From Isoetes taiwanensis (taxonomy: Eukaryota > Streptophyta > Lycopodiopsida > Isoetales > Isoetaceae), in the NCBI GenBank assembly GCA_021234155.1, contig JAJEKV010000063.1:3409536-3473535 (forward strand): DNA of 64,000 bases, written 5' to 3'. The notes beneath the pieces were generated by a model. That model saw only the letters and a program-made list of their open reading frames with translations, was not told where the DNA came from and did no database searches. Positions within the stretch are counted from its first letter, which is position 1. Each line of letters begins with the position of its first letter. Below, piece after piece: positions 41,216 to 52,439 of the stretch. The position numbers and the translations under genes were made by a program.

Positions 41216-43130
41216 TGGATAAGGATCCAATCGACTTCGGGGAATATGCTCCGGTCTTCAATGCAAAAAAGAGGTCCTAAAATAAGAACTTAGACCTCGA
41301 CATGTTGCGCTTGGCAGCTCAAAAGGGTCGGCTATCTATGGGATGGCAGTTTATATCCATTGGATCCGTTGAGGCAAGAAACCGCTATTTGGGACGTTTC
41401 AAGTTTAGTCGATTTTATGGTGATCGGTAACTCGGCCTCTTGGGATATTGTAAGAGATTGAGAGAGATGAAGGCATTCTAATCGAATACTGCTTCCTTGA
41501 GATGAGCCGCCCGATTGTCGCAAGAGAATTATAACTTAAACCAAAGACTTTTTTTTCTCGCCCATTACTCCACCGTGATGAAGAAAAGGAATGACAGGGA
41601 GAGGGAAACTTTGAGATACAGGAGGGACAAGTCCAAATTGGTGATAGGGCAAATAAGAAAAGATCCAAGAGCTCAAAGAGCAAACTTTGGGCTTCAATGT
41701 AGGTTAAAGAATTTGAAGAAAACACCCCCTTGGCTTGGCGAAAAGGAAGAAGCATTATCGACCGACAGAGGAAGGTTTGGATCCGGTGCATCCGGGGCGG
41801 GGTCCCGCCACAAGGTCCACAAACACTAGCAAAGGCCGGGTTAAGATCCGGGGAAACTAGAAGCAATCTTGGTTAATGTGGTGAAGAACCTAGTGACGAA
41901 CAGAGGAGATAGTGGGACATGATTTGTCAGCCTACAACTCTCCCTCCTCAAGAAGATGGTATTGGAAATGGTACTGGGGAGATCTACAAAAAGAAGTTAG
42001 AAGTGATGATGTACGTGATCATTTTAGGATGATATGCATCGTCCATTAAAGCTTGTTATTACATTCTCTATTCAAAGCCATTCCACTTAAGCATTGAAAA
42101 GAATACAATAAAAGTATTAGCCCCGTCCACAAATTGTCGAGAAGCGGTTACTAGGACAAAATGGTGTATGCCATATTAGGAGAGATGTACCACGTTGAAT
42201 ATTTAGTCACCATAGCCATAAAGATAAGAATGGCAAGGATTGTTTGTGATATAGTTGGAATGAATAGGCACTGTCTTTGGGTTATTTGGTTACTCTTACA
42301 ATTCCTTGTCCAAAATATTATGACTTACCGATTCGCGGCTTAATGGTGAGATTGAGTTTGCATAAAAATTGGATGGTAGGCCAGTTTGAGAAGTGAGGGA
42401 GGTGTCCGTTGTCATCATAGATAGAGCAATTGAGAATGCAATTGCACATGCTAAATCAAACAGAGAATAATAAAAATTACGAAGGTGGCGGGTGGGAAGC
42501 GTGGGAAAGGTGGTTTCTTGTCATTGAAGATGACGCATTGGTTAGGTCTCTCTTTAAAGATTTGAAAGAAACCCACGGTATTGAAATGGGTGTTCAATCA
42601 AGCTGACATCCAAAGTCTAATGTCTGGGTCAGGGAGAAGAATGCAAGTAGATCACTGCAGGTCTAGTATTTTCACTTCAGTTAAAAGCGAAAGCAATGTA
42701 ACATAGTGGAGGACAAAGACTTCAAGGAATTATTATCGCAATCATCTGCAAAAGTCAAATCTTTGGGAGGCTGTTTCCAACCTTGTCGCATAACCAAGCA
42801 AATGCTCCTATGGGAGAAAGAATCTTAAGTTCCATGGCATTTTTCCCATTCCGAGCAGAGTTCTGCACTTTGCCGACTTTGTGAGAATCTCAGCCAGAGA
42901 TGATATTTTTGAAATTGCAGTTAAGTGGAACATTTGAGACAAGAGAAGAGGAAGGAGGTCGTGGGGTTGAACATGTTCTATGGAAGCGGGTTTGTATTGA
43001 ACCATTAGATGACAAAGTCATCGCCTCGTAAGGTGTCAGTGGAGGTGAAAACTCAGGCTATAAAGAATCATAGAGGCTTTGAGCGGAAGTAGGACAGGAA
43101 AGGTCTATGAATTTGGAAATTGCTGGTTGA
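41216..43130. other. Degenerate sequence, no gene assigned
   Basis: A + strand open stretch 41515-41829 (104 codons) has a basic, coiled-coil-like middle (KKRNDRERETLRYRRDKSK) and a Gly/Ser/His end. I do not recognise it. Composition and short broken frames suggest old mobile-element sequence. Confidence 0.35.
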
Positions 43131-43151
43131 TGCGGGCGGGACCCGCCCGCA
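43131..43151. repeat. 21-bp GC palindrome with a one-base centre
   Basis: GCGGGCGGGACCCGCCCGC plus one flanking T and A forms arms of 10 bp around a single A. It stands in AT-rich surroundings and is followed about 30 bp later by an A10 run. Confidence 0.9.
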
Positions 43152-45120
43152 GATGGCGTTCGTTCGTCATTGAGGAAAAAAAAAAAGCATGGATAGTGCA
43201 GATTGTTACCATGGAGAATGGACTCTCGAAGATGAAAATGTTCAGCCGAATAACAAATTCAATAAAGCTTTCATAGGCATGGGAGGTGATCTTTCTTGCA
43301 TCTTTTGATGGACATGGTTTGATGGGCTTCTGTGATTGGGTGTGATGTATTAAATAATATAATGACACTCAGGGGTGAAGTAGTTAAACTTCTCAGACGG
43401 ATGGTTTTGGTGGCTGAAATCATTGAAGGTGCTGAGAACAACCAGTGGTAAACTCATTAGCATAATCAGAAGGTTTGTGGCAAAATTCTAGGGCCCCACT
43501 AACGCCATGTGATTGGAGATCAGGGGACAGGTGGTGGTATATGATGTGGCATGTTCACCCCGGCAAGTACTTGCCTCCAACCTTGTTTACTGTTGCTTGT
43601 GGCTTCAACGTGTTGTGATCATCCTCCATCCAAGTGACGTTGGGGTTGCTATTGCCTGCACATTTATGTGGCTTAGTGCTGAAACTGAGATAATAATAAA
43701 AAGGTTACTTTTGGTTAGTTGTGAAGATCATTTGATGAAAAACTAAAATACAGCATTTATTTGCTCACGACTCTTCTTCATTATCTTCATCATCGCTCGT
43801 AAACATAATCATAATCTTCGTCTTCATCTCTCTTTCCCCTCAAGCGAAGCGATCACTATCAGCATTCTCCATTATCTTAAAATGCTGATTCCTGGTCGGT
43901 TGGTGGTGCGTCATCGTCACCATCCGACCTTCTATTCAACGCTGATTTGCCTCTCGACATGGGAAGGTTGAATTCATTCCTCTTCTTGAAGGTCGTCTTC
44001 AATATCTTACCCAACCACTATATGGAAGAATTCCTCCTCTTCGTTTTGCTATCAGTTTGAGATGTGGGCTAGATAACAGTGGTGATTGATGAGAACTGAA
44101 CTCTAACCGGTGGAGGCTGCAAGGACCTCAAGTTTATCGCGGACATGCTCAGAACGTGCCGAGGCGGATTCTGTCGGTTATCGCGGCTGAACATTAATAG
44201 TCTTGTCGCTGGAACAGTTATTGCTATTCTTCTGCCGTATATCGCGAAATCTTTGCGAGCTTTAAAAACTATTTAGGGGTTTAAGCCGTGGTATGTATCA
44301 TTCTATAGAAATTAAAAAATAGGAAAGCGTAATATTATTTATTAAAACTTGTTGAAACTATTTAGCATTTAAAAAGCAGGCCTCTAGGAGGCCGGGTACT
44401 CGTCGCAGGCTCTGGGAGGCGGGGTAATTTTTACATATAACGTGCCCACTTGTGCGTTCTCATATTAGCAACCTTATCTTCCCGCTCCTTCGGGTTGGGC
44501 CAAACTGACCTCTCCCGCTTCGATTGCGGCCCCTAAGCCCTCTCTTGGGTTATATCTCAAGTAGTGTGATCTAAATGACCGTGATTGTGCACTAAATCAC
44601 CTCCTGTGACTATAATGGCGTCTGTCATTCTTTTCTTTTAGAAAGTGGATCCAGTTTCTCAGCTTATTACAGATATTGCAATTTCCTTGACAAAACTTGA
44701 GACAAAGATAAATGGGCTGGTGGAGGCCATTGAAAGTGATGGGAGCTGAGGATGTGGTAGAAACGAGGATGCGGCCCGGATAAGCAAGATGAGGCTAAGC
44801 GATTTTATGAAACTGAGATCACGTTTGGTTCTGAATCTGATTCAAGATAGATAAAGTTATTAATAATAGTCCTCACGGTAGAATTATAGCATACAGGTGC
44901 CAGGCTTAGCGGTGGCTTTGTATATTCGCATCATGGGATCAATCATATCTAAGCCCGTCTTGTATGTCTGGTGGTGCAAGACCAGTATTATTTGTGCCAC
45001 GTCCTTAACGCTGGCGTTGTCATCACAAGCCACGTGTGAATAGGCGTTGTCATCCACATGCAGGTCATCACCGTCACGCTGGATAACATGTTATGCTTTT
45101 CATTAATAAATTAGGGGTTG
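43152..45120. other. Intergenic sequence
   Basis: No gene supported. TATCGCGG or TATCGCGA words recur three times between 44130 and 44250, and GGCCTCTAGGAGGCC at about 44379 is a short hairpin. The rest shows no structure I can name. Confidence 0.4.
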
Positions 45121-45310
45121 TTAGCAGGGTGTGGAGATCATCTGACCTTGAAAATCCATTGATTGCTACCTAATTGCAAGAATGGCATTTAAAATCTGTA
45201 AACAAAACAAGAGCGGATAGAAGCAAAATAGAGCAAATTTTTCTTTGAAACAAAATATGTACAGCTCACGGATCTTCGCGGTCATACAGGCATAAGTGGG
45301 ACTTCTATCT

Positions 45311-45523
45311 CTAAGCATTTCGAAGCTTCTTCTCCATATCTTCTAGCGCTGCGAAATATTGTGTCTGGGTTGGCGCCTGCGACCCTCGGCTATTGGCCTC
45401 TCGGTACCGGTTAATGTGACCAAGGTCGCTCATGCAATGACCCCTCGTGAATTCTAACATCACGCCTCCATCTTCGTGACCAAGGCGTTTTGATAAGTGA
45501 ACCTCCTTGAATCTCTTCATCAC
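45311..45523 (-). CDS. Small hypothetical ORF with upstream TATA box
   Basis: The minus-strand ATG at 45523 opens 70 codons beginning MKRFKEVHLSKRLGHEDGG and ending AALEDMEKKLRNA. About 145 bp upstream lies TATAAATAG, with a CT-rich leader between them, which is the arrangement of a plant promoter and 5' UTR. There is no domain I recognise; the C-terminus may form a short helix. In the neighbouring duplicate the equivalent frame starts MKRFKEIHDENKPP and stops after 18 codons, so selection for coding is doubtful. It could be the first exon of a mobile-element gene. Confidence 0.35.
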   Translation of the reverse strand: MMKRFKEVHLSKRLGHEDGGVMLEFTRGHCMSDLGHINRYREANSRGSQAPTQTQYFAALEDMEKKLRNA

Positions 45524-45666
45524 CCGTAGGGTGATGTCGCTGACTCACGGTAACACTGGAGGAGGATGAAGATGCTGCATCGGAGGAGAAAGGCGGGCCG
45601 GGCGGAGAAGATGAGCGAAGCGGAGGACGGAGGCCGGTGCGAAGGCAAGATAATCCAGAAGGTCTT

Positions 45667-45675
45667 CTATTTATA
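45667..45675 (-). promoter_or_regulatory. TATA box candidate
   Basis: TATAAATAG on the minus strand, followed by a C/T-rich leader toward the ATG at 45523. The duplicated copy at 46572-46579 reads TATAATAG. Confidence 0.4.
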
Positions 45676-46352
45676 ACGAGGATTTCATAGTAGCTTGAGT
45701 CCACCACGGCCGAAGGGATCTAGTGGGTCGGGAAAATGGATATAGTTACTTCTCGGCGTGGAGTGTGAGGAAAAGGACCGTTACTTCTTCACAACGTCTT
45801 TTCACTTCGAGGAGAAAACGTGTGATAATTTTTGTATTGATAATTTGGGTGATACAATCTACATAAGTAATTTTGCAGTACATAGCAGGATGAAACTCAT
45901 TTGAAGCTTAAAAATGCGGCGACGGCATGGAGATCACATGGCCCGAAATCCGATGATTGCTACCCTAATTGAAAGCAAGGCATTTGGCGTCGTGTGATAT
46001 TAATAAAGCAGACATACATTGGAACAACGAGGATGAAGGCAAAATAGAAAGCTTTCTTTGAAGCAAAAAAATGGGTGGATGGCGGCTAGGGATTCATGCT
46101 GATCCTCAATTTTCATAATCACCCGGTGGCGGTAAAGGGCTGGCGTTCTCATCCTCTGTTGGGGCTTCTTCTCCCTTATCTTCTAAGGCCTGTGAAATCA
46201 TGTGAAGCGATTTCAAGCTACCCTCGACCTGCTGCAGCTTTCGTCGCCTCTTGGTACATAGCCGAATGTTTCCCACGCGAGCTCAGCGTCTACGCCTAGA
46301 TGCGGCCCGACTCCCTCGACAGAGAGGCTATTAGGCTGGCCTCTGGAGGCTA

Positions 46353-46406
46353 CCGGCGGGCCAAGGGCGGTTTGTTTTCATCATGGATCTCCTTGAATCT
46401 CTTCAT
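46353..46406 (-). pseudogene. Truncated duplicate of the 45.3-kb ORF
   Basis: ATG at 46406 reads MKRFKEIHDENKPPLARR and then meets a stop. It aligns at the start with the 70-codon ORF at 45311-45523. It has its own diverged TATA-like word at 46572-46579. Confidence 0.4.
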
Positions 46407-46619
46407 CACCGCTGCCGGTGGGTATTCACAGTAGCTCAGGCGGGGAGTGCTATCTTGGCGTGGTCGCTTGTTAGAGAAGATGATGATGCCATGGACGGAA
46501 AGGTGGAGAAGCAGGCCGGGAAGTAGAAGATGGTGGAAAGGCGGGCGTGGTCGGGCGTGGACATCGGTCTTCTATTATAACATAAGGTCACACGAGTTGC
46601 TTCGCGTCGTGTAGGGAAT

Positions 46620-49600
46620 AAATTAGTGTTTTTGTATGCTACATTCTTGAGATGAATATCACAGCGCAGCCTAAGATATATAATCGGTGATGTATTTGCG
46701 TGATGTAGATAAATACAAATAAAATAATTTTTATTAGGAATTTGGAAGGACAATGCATACATAAATAATTTCACAAATACAAGTTGGAAACATATAACTT
46801 CAATTTAAACGAAACTGTCATTTCCATGCTCTTTCAATCCCACAACACTTGATCCAACAATGATGACTTCCATATTATCGACTGACTTCCAACCTTGGGT
46901 AGATCAAACCGTGACTAAAATTTAACATATTGCTCGCCCATGATTGACTTAGTTGTCAAAATATTGTAACTTTGTATCCCCATAGAATTACTATCACCCT
47001 TTCGAGTGTTTGATGCCAATTGGGAATGGTTCCGAACATACGCAATGGATCCGCAATAAACCAAACTCACTGCACCCCAGAATTTGAAGTTACGCTGAAA
47101 GGCGATTATCTCCCATTCGCGATCTTGAGATGCTCTCGTAACAATGTAAGTCCTTCAATCTTTCACAGCTCCCCGTGCATGTCGGCCAAGAAAAAATCAT
47201 CTACTTCCCACAAATAAGAACCCTGGAAAAACTATCTTCTTCACATTTATCTATATCTGGGCTTATCTTGATAGAAGGGCCTGCAAACTTGAATCTGCTG
47301 GCAGCTTTGCAGGTGGGTCTTCTTCCTGTGGTGATTAGCCTCATCTTGAGCCGTCGAGACTCCGACCTCTCATAGGCTTCTTTAAGCTTTACTTCAAATT
47401 ATAATTGGGCCTTCAAACATCTCTTTGTCCAAATCCTGTAAGTCCATTCAGTTTACCATTGGTAAAATCTTGTCGCTAAGTCTTCCACAACAGCACACAT
47501 TAAGCAACAAAAGGCAGGTTCTCGGTATATCCTTAATAGGTATTCTTTGCCTTCCACTAAAATTAGCGTTATATCGAGACCAACTTTAACATCCTCATCC
47601 CCCATCTATATCACCTTGGATATATCCTCACCGGATTTTTAAGGCCAGTCACGTCGAAGCTAAAACTCCTACATTCTTGCTCTTCTTCTTGTGGGTCCAT
47701 CCATTTTCGTCATAATCGGCATCATCACACATAAGCGGCCCCCCTTGACAAAAGATTTCATTGTTTCGATGCTTATCTTGGTTTGTGACGGAGATACAAT
47801 AACTAAGCAGTGGCAAAAGAAAGTAGATACTTCTTAAGCCGCAGGGGCCGGCCCGGAGGGCGGGTTCGCATTCTTGAAAACATCTTCCTGCTGCAAATGG
47901 GGCGCCTCTAGAGCTGGTTTTGGAATCCACGAGCCGGGGACATACGCGGGCGTGCGGGCAGGCCGGCGGTCCGGGTGACAAAGGCAACCTCGCGATAGCA
48001 TCAAGCTCGCTTCTTGTTGCCAACTCCTTGCGTGACGGATAATCGCGATTGGGCGCCTTCCGCCGTTGTCGCGGGGGCGGATGCATACCATTCCGGGAAC
48101 CACATAACAATCCATGGCCCGAAGCAAGCGGCAACGAAGATGTTTAAGAGCGATGATGCTTTGAACTCAAGTAGTTGTCGATTAGAGGACCACAGTTGCC
48201 GAGAACCCCATCCATTACATTTGGGTTAGGGTTAGGATGATAGGGGTTGGATCCTGCAGCCTTGAAGACTACTATGTGCAACAAAAAGGCTGGCTGCTGC
48301 TGGCGTCGTGTGATCCTCAAAAAAAAAAGCAGTACGAAGCTAGGCTTCTAAGAAGAAATGGACAGAGATTAGAAACATAAAGCCATTGGTGAAAATATTA
48401 TAGAAAAGCTTACAAAAGGCACTTCATTGCAGTCTTTCTTCTTATTATAAAATTTTTGACCATATAGTACTAAGGGATCCCTTACGTAGGCGGCATGTCC
48501 TTGGGCATGAGTCACACTTGGCATGTATTCTTTGCAGGCTGCAGTCCCTCGACGGGCCAAGCCTGCCAAGCTGGCTGAAGCCATTTGAAGAGCATTCGTG
48601 ATTCAGCAGTTATAAGCTGGTATGATGTATCGCTGCCAAATCTCTACAGGCTGGCAGTGGGAGGCCGGAATGACCATCTCGGTGCTGCCGTTCTTGTCGC
48701 GGAAAGCTCCCCAATGCCAGGAGCTTAAATCTTCCGCTTCAATACTACCTCTTACTGACATTTGGGCTGTGCTAAATGGCTCTTCCGTGGCAACCTCCCT
48801 CACTGACATTTTGCGAAATTGTTCCTGTGACTCTTGGAAATCTCCTCGATACTGGTAGCCTTCCCTTTACGAGATTACAGGCCTCCTCCTTTGATTTGAG
48901 GTCACGCTCCACGGGAGGCAGGGGAGGAAAGGAAGAAACTGGCTGGCCATTAGTAGGCATCTTGGCTACACTCGCCCAGTCTCACTATTTCATCCTCACA
49001 TCTCGAGCCAGGAGTGCACCTCCCTACTTGGGGCTGCCTTCTCCGCCCGTCATCATCACAGTTCTTTTCAGATGTAGGCATGGTGGAGGAGAATCTCTAT
49101 CGGAGACTTGGTGGGATGAGGACTAATGTAATCACACAGCCTTACACCACACGGATGGATCCTTGCCGGTTGCTTGGCTGCCATGGCTTCCGGCGGATGG
49201 CGCTTTATACCTCTGAACAACATGAAACTAAGTAGAAGATAAATAAAAAGCCAGTTAAAGTAAAATATGATGGTAGCGTTTTTAATGTTCCATGCAGACC
49301 CTAAAAAAATATAGGACAAATCTGGAACCCTAAAAACGCCAGACAAAAAACACAAATAAAAGCAAGAGATTCAGCGCTAATGAGTAGACAATTTCTTGTT
49401 GATCGCAGACTCCTTTAAACTTTACATTTCCTCTTGCACCTTAACCAACCCCTAATGCCATCAATAAAATAATGGGTATTGACGTCTCTCTTGCTCTTAG
49501 CTCACGATAATATGGCCATTCGCTTTCCATGGTGGGTACGTATAGTAGCTTTCTCCCCCTCTCACATACTAGAATATCACCTTGGTATACGGTATAGTGT

Positions 49601-50841
49601 CAAGCAGCGGCTCCCAAAAAGTTATGCGACCTCTCTTTTTACCATTTCCTTCGTTCTAGTTGACAATTAACGTATAAATATTTGTTTTGGAGAAATATGG
49701 CGAACTTAAAGGACACTTCTCTGGACCTCACATTGGTTGTGGGATGATTAAGTAGATCGACATCCAGCGGACAAAAAATAAGCCATCCACAAAATCGGCG
49801 GGGAAAGCATATCGCCCGAACTTTTGAACTCCCTGCGCCATCTGAAATATATTGCTTGACCTGGCGTGTGAAGATTTTTGGAAACCTCATCCTCAAGCCT
49901 CAGTTTTCGGACATTCGCTTGCACCTCGTCGACCATGCGTTTCTTCATTGCAATTACGTCTATTAGTACATAGCTTACAAAGTTCCTTAAAGGGGCAATT
50001 CAGCGGCCTCATTTACGTGCCTACGTTATAATCATGTCAAGTGAAGCAGATGCTATGTCACTTTGAAGATCATCATACATGAAAGGACAATTCCGATGTC
50101 TATGTGATACGACAAGAGTACACTACTAATACTTTGGTAGAATGACATCCACGACGTAAATAAACATAAACTGCACAATAAATTTGTTTGCTGACAAACA
50201 TCCTTGAAAGAAATGAAAAATAAGGAGATCACCACGGCCGAAACTATCTCTAGCGATTAAGTAGGCGGCGGCTAAGCCCGCGCGTCATGTGGTCGATTAA
50301 AGGTGGTTACCATTTGGGCCATTGGGAAAATTTGTTTTGGTGGAGATAGCTCTTTGTGCATCTTTGGGAAGAATTATATGCATATCGTATTGTTGTACTT
50401 TCCACTTCAAGTAAATTCAACTTGAACTCTTTTATACCTATCAATGTGTCCGCCGCGTCGATTGCCTTTGTATCTATACTCGCCCTCGTTGATGGCGGCC
50501 TCTCCACCTGAACCTAATGTGAGACAAAACCTCCCACTTAAGGGTTAAGTAGAGGCAAGAACCACGAAGTCGGGAGACCTGCAGTTGAGGTGAGAATAAA
50601 TAGAAGCGGAGTGGGCCAGAAGTTTGGGCGTAAAATTTGACGAGGGGTTGTAGTCACTGCAGCGGTGGCGGTCAAAATCACCGTGTTTTAGGCGTGACGC
50701 TCTCTCCGAAAAATCACAGACCATTAAATGCAGTTGAAATAAAAACGACATCCCCCTATGAAAATCGCCATGTGGATGCAGTAGCTGTCCATCCTTCACC
50801 TCCAGTGTCAAACTTCATTAAAAAGTTTCAAACTGATTGGT
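46620..50841. other. Anonymous sequence up to the gap
   Basis: Many short frames, none convincing. The longest (47649-48134, minus, 161 codons) is Arg/Pro-rich at first and reads GGPLMCDDADYDENGWTHKK near its end; I cannot place it. Minus-strand stretches at 48603-48960 look protein-like (SSWHWGAFRDKNGSTEM) but are also unplaced. There is a possible decayed gene or element. Confidence 0.3.
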
Positions 50842-50941
50842 NNNNNNNNNNNNNNNNNNNNNNNNNNNNNNNNNNNNNNNNNNNNNNNNNNNNNNNNNNN
50901 NNNNNNNNNNNNNNNNNNNNNNNNNNNNNNNNNNNNNNNNN
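50842..50941. other. Assembly gap (100 N)
   Basis: Exactly 100 N. A round number usually marks a gap of unknown true length. An open frame that appears to cross it on the + strand is an artefact. Confidence 0.99.
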
Positions 50942-51004
50942 CTGTGTCGGCATTGGGAAATCTTTAGCCGAGATAAGGCCATTTGGATACACAAATCATA
51001 GCCC

Positions 51005-51372
51005 TAATGTTTCTTTTCCCCTCTCCCCATCCTTTTCTTGTTCCCCCTTGTCCCTTCCCTTTTCCTCATTTTCAACCTTTCCACTCTTTTCTGATTTGTT
51101 TTTCCTTCCTTCCTCTCTTTCCCTTTTCTACAATTCTTTCTCTTTCCCCGTTTTCCATATGCCTTCCTTGTACCATGCTTTTTCTCCTTTTCCATCTTTT
51201 CTCCTTCATTTCTCCTTTTCAATATATTTTTGTACCATTTACCTTTTCCTTCTCCTCATTGCCTCCTTTTGGTTTTCAGCCTTTTCTATTGTCTACCTTT
51301 TCCTTTTCCTTTTCCTACCTTTTTGCCTTCATCTATCTCACTTCTCTTTCCTTTTCTGTTCACCCCCTTTCC
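51005..51372. repeat. Polypyrimidine block C
   Basis: C/T-rich on the + strand, with CCCTTTTCC and TTCCATATGCC words. It begins 64 bp after the assembly gap, which suggests that the gap itself may fall in similar hard-to-assemble sequence. Confidence 0.85.
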
Positions 51373-52170
51373 TTGAGATCAATGTAATCCAATCGATGGT
51401 ATGACAAATCAGTATGATTCAGAATTCAAATTCAAATTTTCCTTGCAGTGTCATAATATAAGATAAAGTCAATTGTATGGACTTGTTTGGGATGGATGAC
51501 TTTTCCCATTTTCACCCATTTCTTGAAACATATTTATCTTTATAGGCTGTTCTAGGCTTTCAATGCATATGATGTTTGGTGGGCTTCCTTGATTCCCAGC
51601 TATTATTGCTCTGTTGTAAAAACTAAGAGCATTGATGGTTTGTCATATTTGACTGTTCAATTCAGGAATTTGAAAGCAAGTATGCCCAACGTTATTTTAG
51701 GCTTTCCTTGAGTTTTTCAAACAAATATCTTGTTGCGAAACAAAGCTTGCAAATGTAAATCTTCTTCATATTGTCTTCTTTGGCATTGGCCAGGTTGTAG
51801 TTCGATATTGGTTGGTGTGGAAATGGGCCCACATGCATTCAAGATGGTTGTGATTCAAGATAATCTATTATTTTCATTTGATTTCAGTTTGACACTTATG
51901 GATATCAGTCTAGTTAGAAAAATGTGAAGGAATTCAATAACACCTTAACAGATCCATGCTTGTGTAGGTATTTCTGCGTTGAGATTGGTGCATGTCTTTT
52001 TCCTGGGTAGCGGCACAATGGTATCTTTTGGAGATCGAATCTTAGATTTTGATCTGTGTTGGGCATTATCCTATTCAATTAATTGCCATTGAATCATCTA
52101 CGGCATACATGTTTTCAATTATGTAGCCTTGAACAATTAGCACCGTAAGTTCTGTAAGGCTGAGCGGAGA
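51373..52170. other. Spacer between two pyrimidine blocks
   Basis: Ordinary AT-rich sequence with no gene supported. A 65-codon open stretch at 51730-51927 has no recognisable motif. Confidence 0.4.
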
Positions 52171-52173
52171 TCA

Positions 52174-52432
52174 TGTCTTTCTCACTCTTTCCCTCTTCCT
52201 TTTCTTGCTGCCTCTTTTCTCATTCTCCTCCCTTGCTTTTCCCTTCTCTTTCCTCCTTTCTTTCCTCTTAATCCTTTCATTTCCCTTTCCCGCAATACTC
52301 TGTTTCTTTTCTCCCCTCCTTTCCTTTTCTGCCTTTCGCCCTTTTCCCAACTTTTTCGCATTACCTCTTTTCCTCCCCACCCTCTTCCCATTTTCCATAC
52401 AATTTCTTTTCCTTTTCCATACTCTCTCAATT
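52174..52432. repeat. Polypyrimidine block D
   Basis: C/T-rich on the + strand, TTTCCCTCTTCC-like words, 259 bp. Same strand orientation as the other blocks. Confidence 0.85.
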
Positions 52433-52439
52433 CTTGGAT

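Larger units (their letters stand above)
45125..46610. repeat. Diverged tandem duplication, unit about 0.88 kb
   Basis: About 45125-45700 and 45920-46600 share, in order, GATTGCTAC(C)CTAATTG, GGCAAAATAGA-like and TTTCTTTGAA words, CTTCTCC with TATCTTCTA, CTCCTTGAATCTCTTCATC (ending with the start codon of the minus-strand ORF) and GGTCTTCTAT with TATAAC. The matching start codons, at 45523 and 46406, are 883 bp apart. Confidence 0.7.

Noticed and set aside
48221-48237. Telomere-like GGGTTAGGGTTAGG
   Set aside because: Only about two and a half units, of the TTAGGG type and not the usual plant TTTAGGG; too short to be more than chance.
50637-51404. 255-codon open frame crossing the N block
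   Set aside because: It reads through unknown bases and then through a polypyrimidine block.
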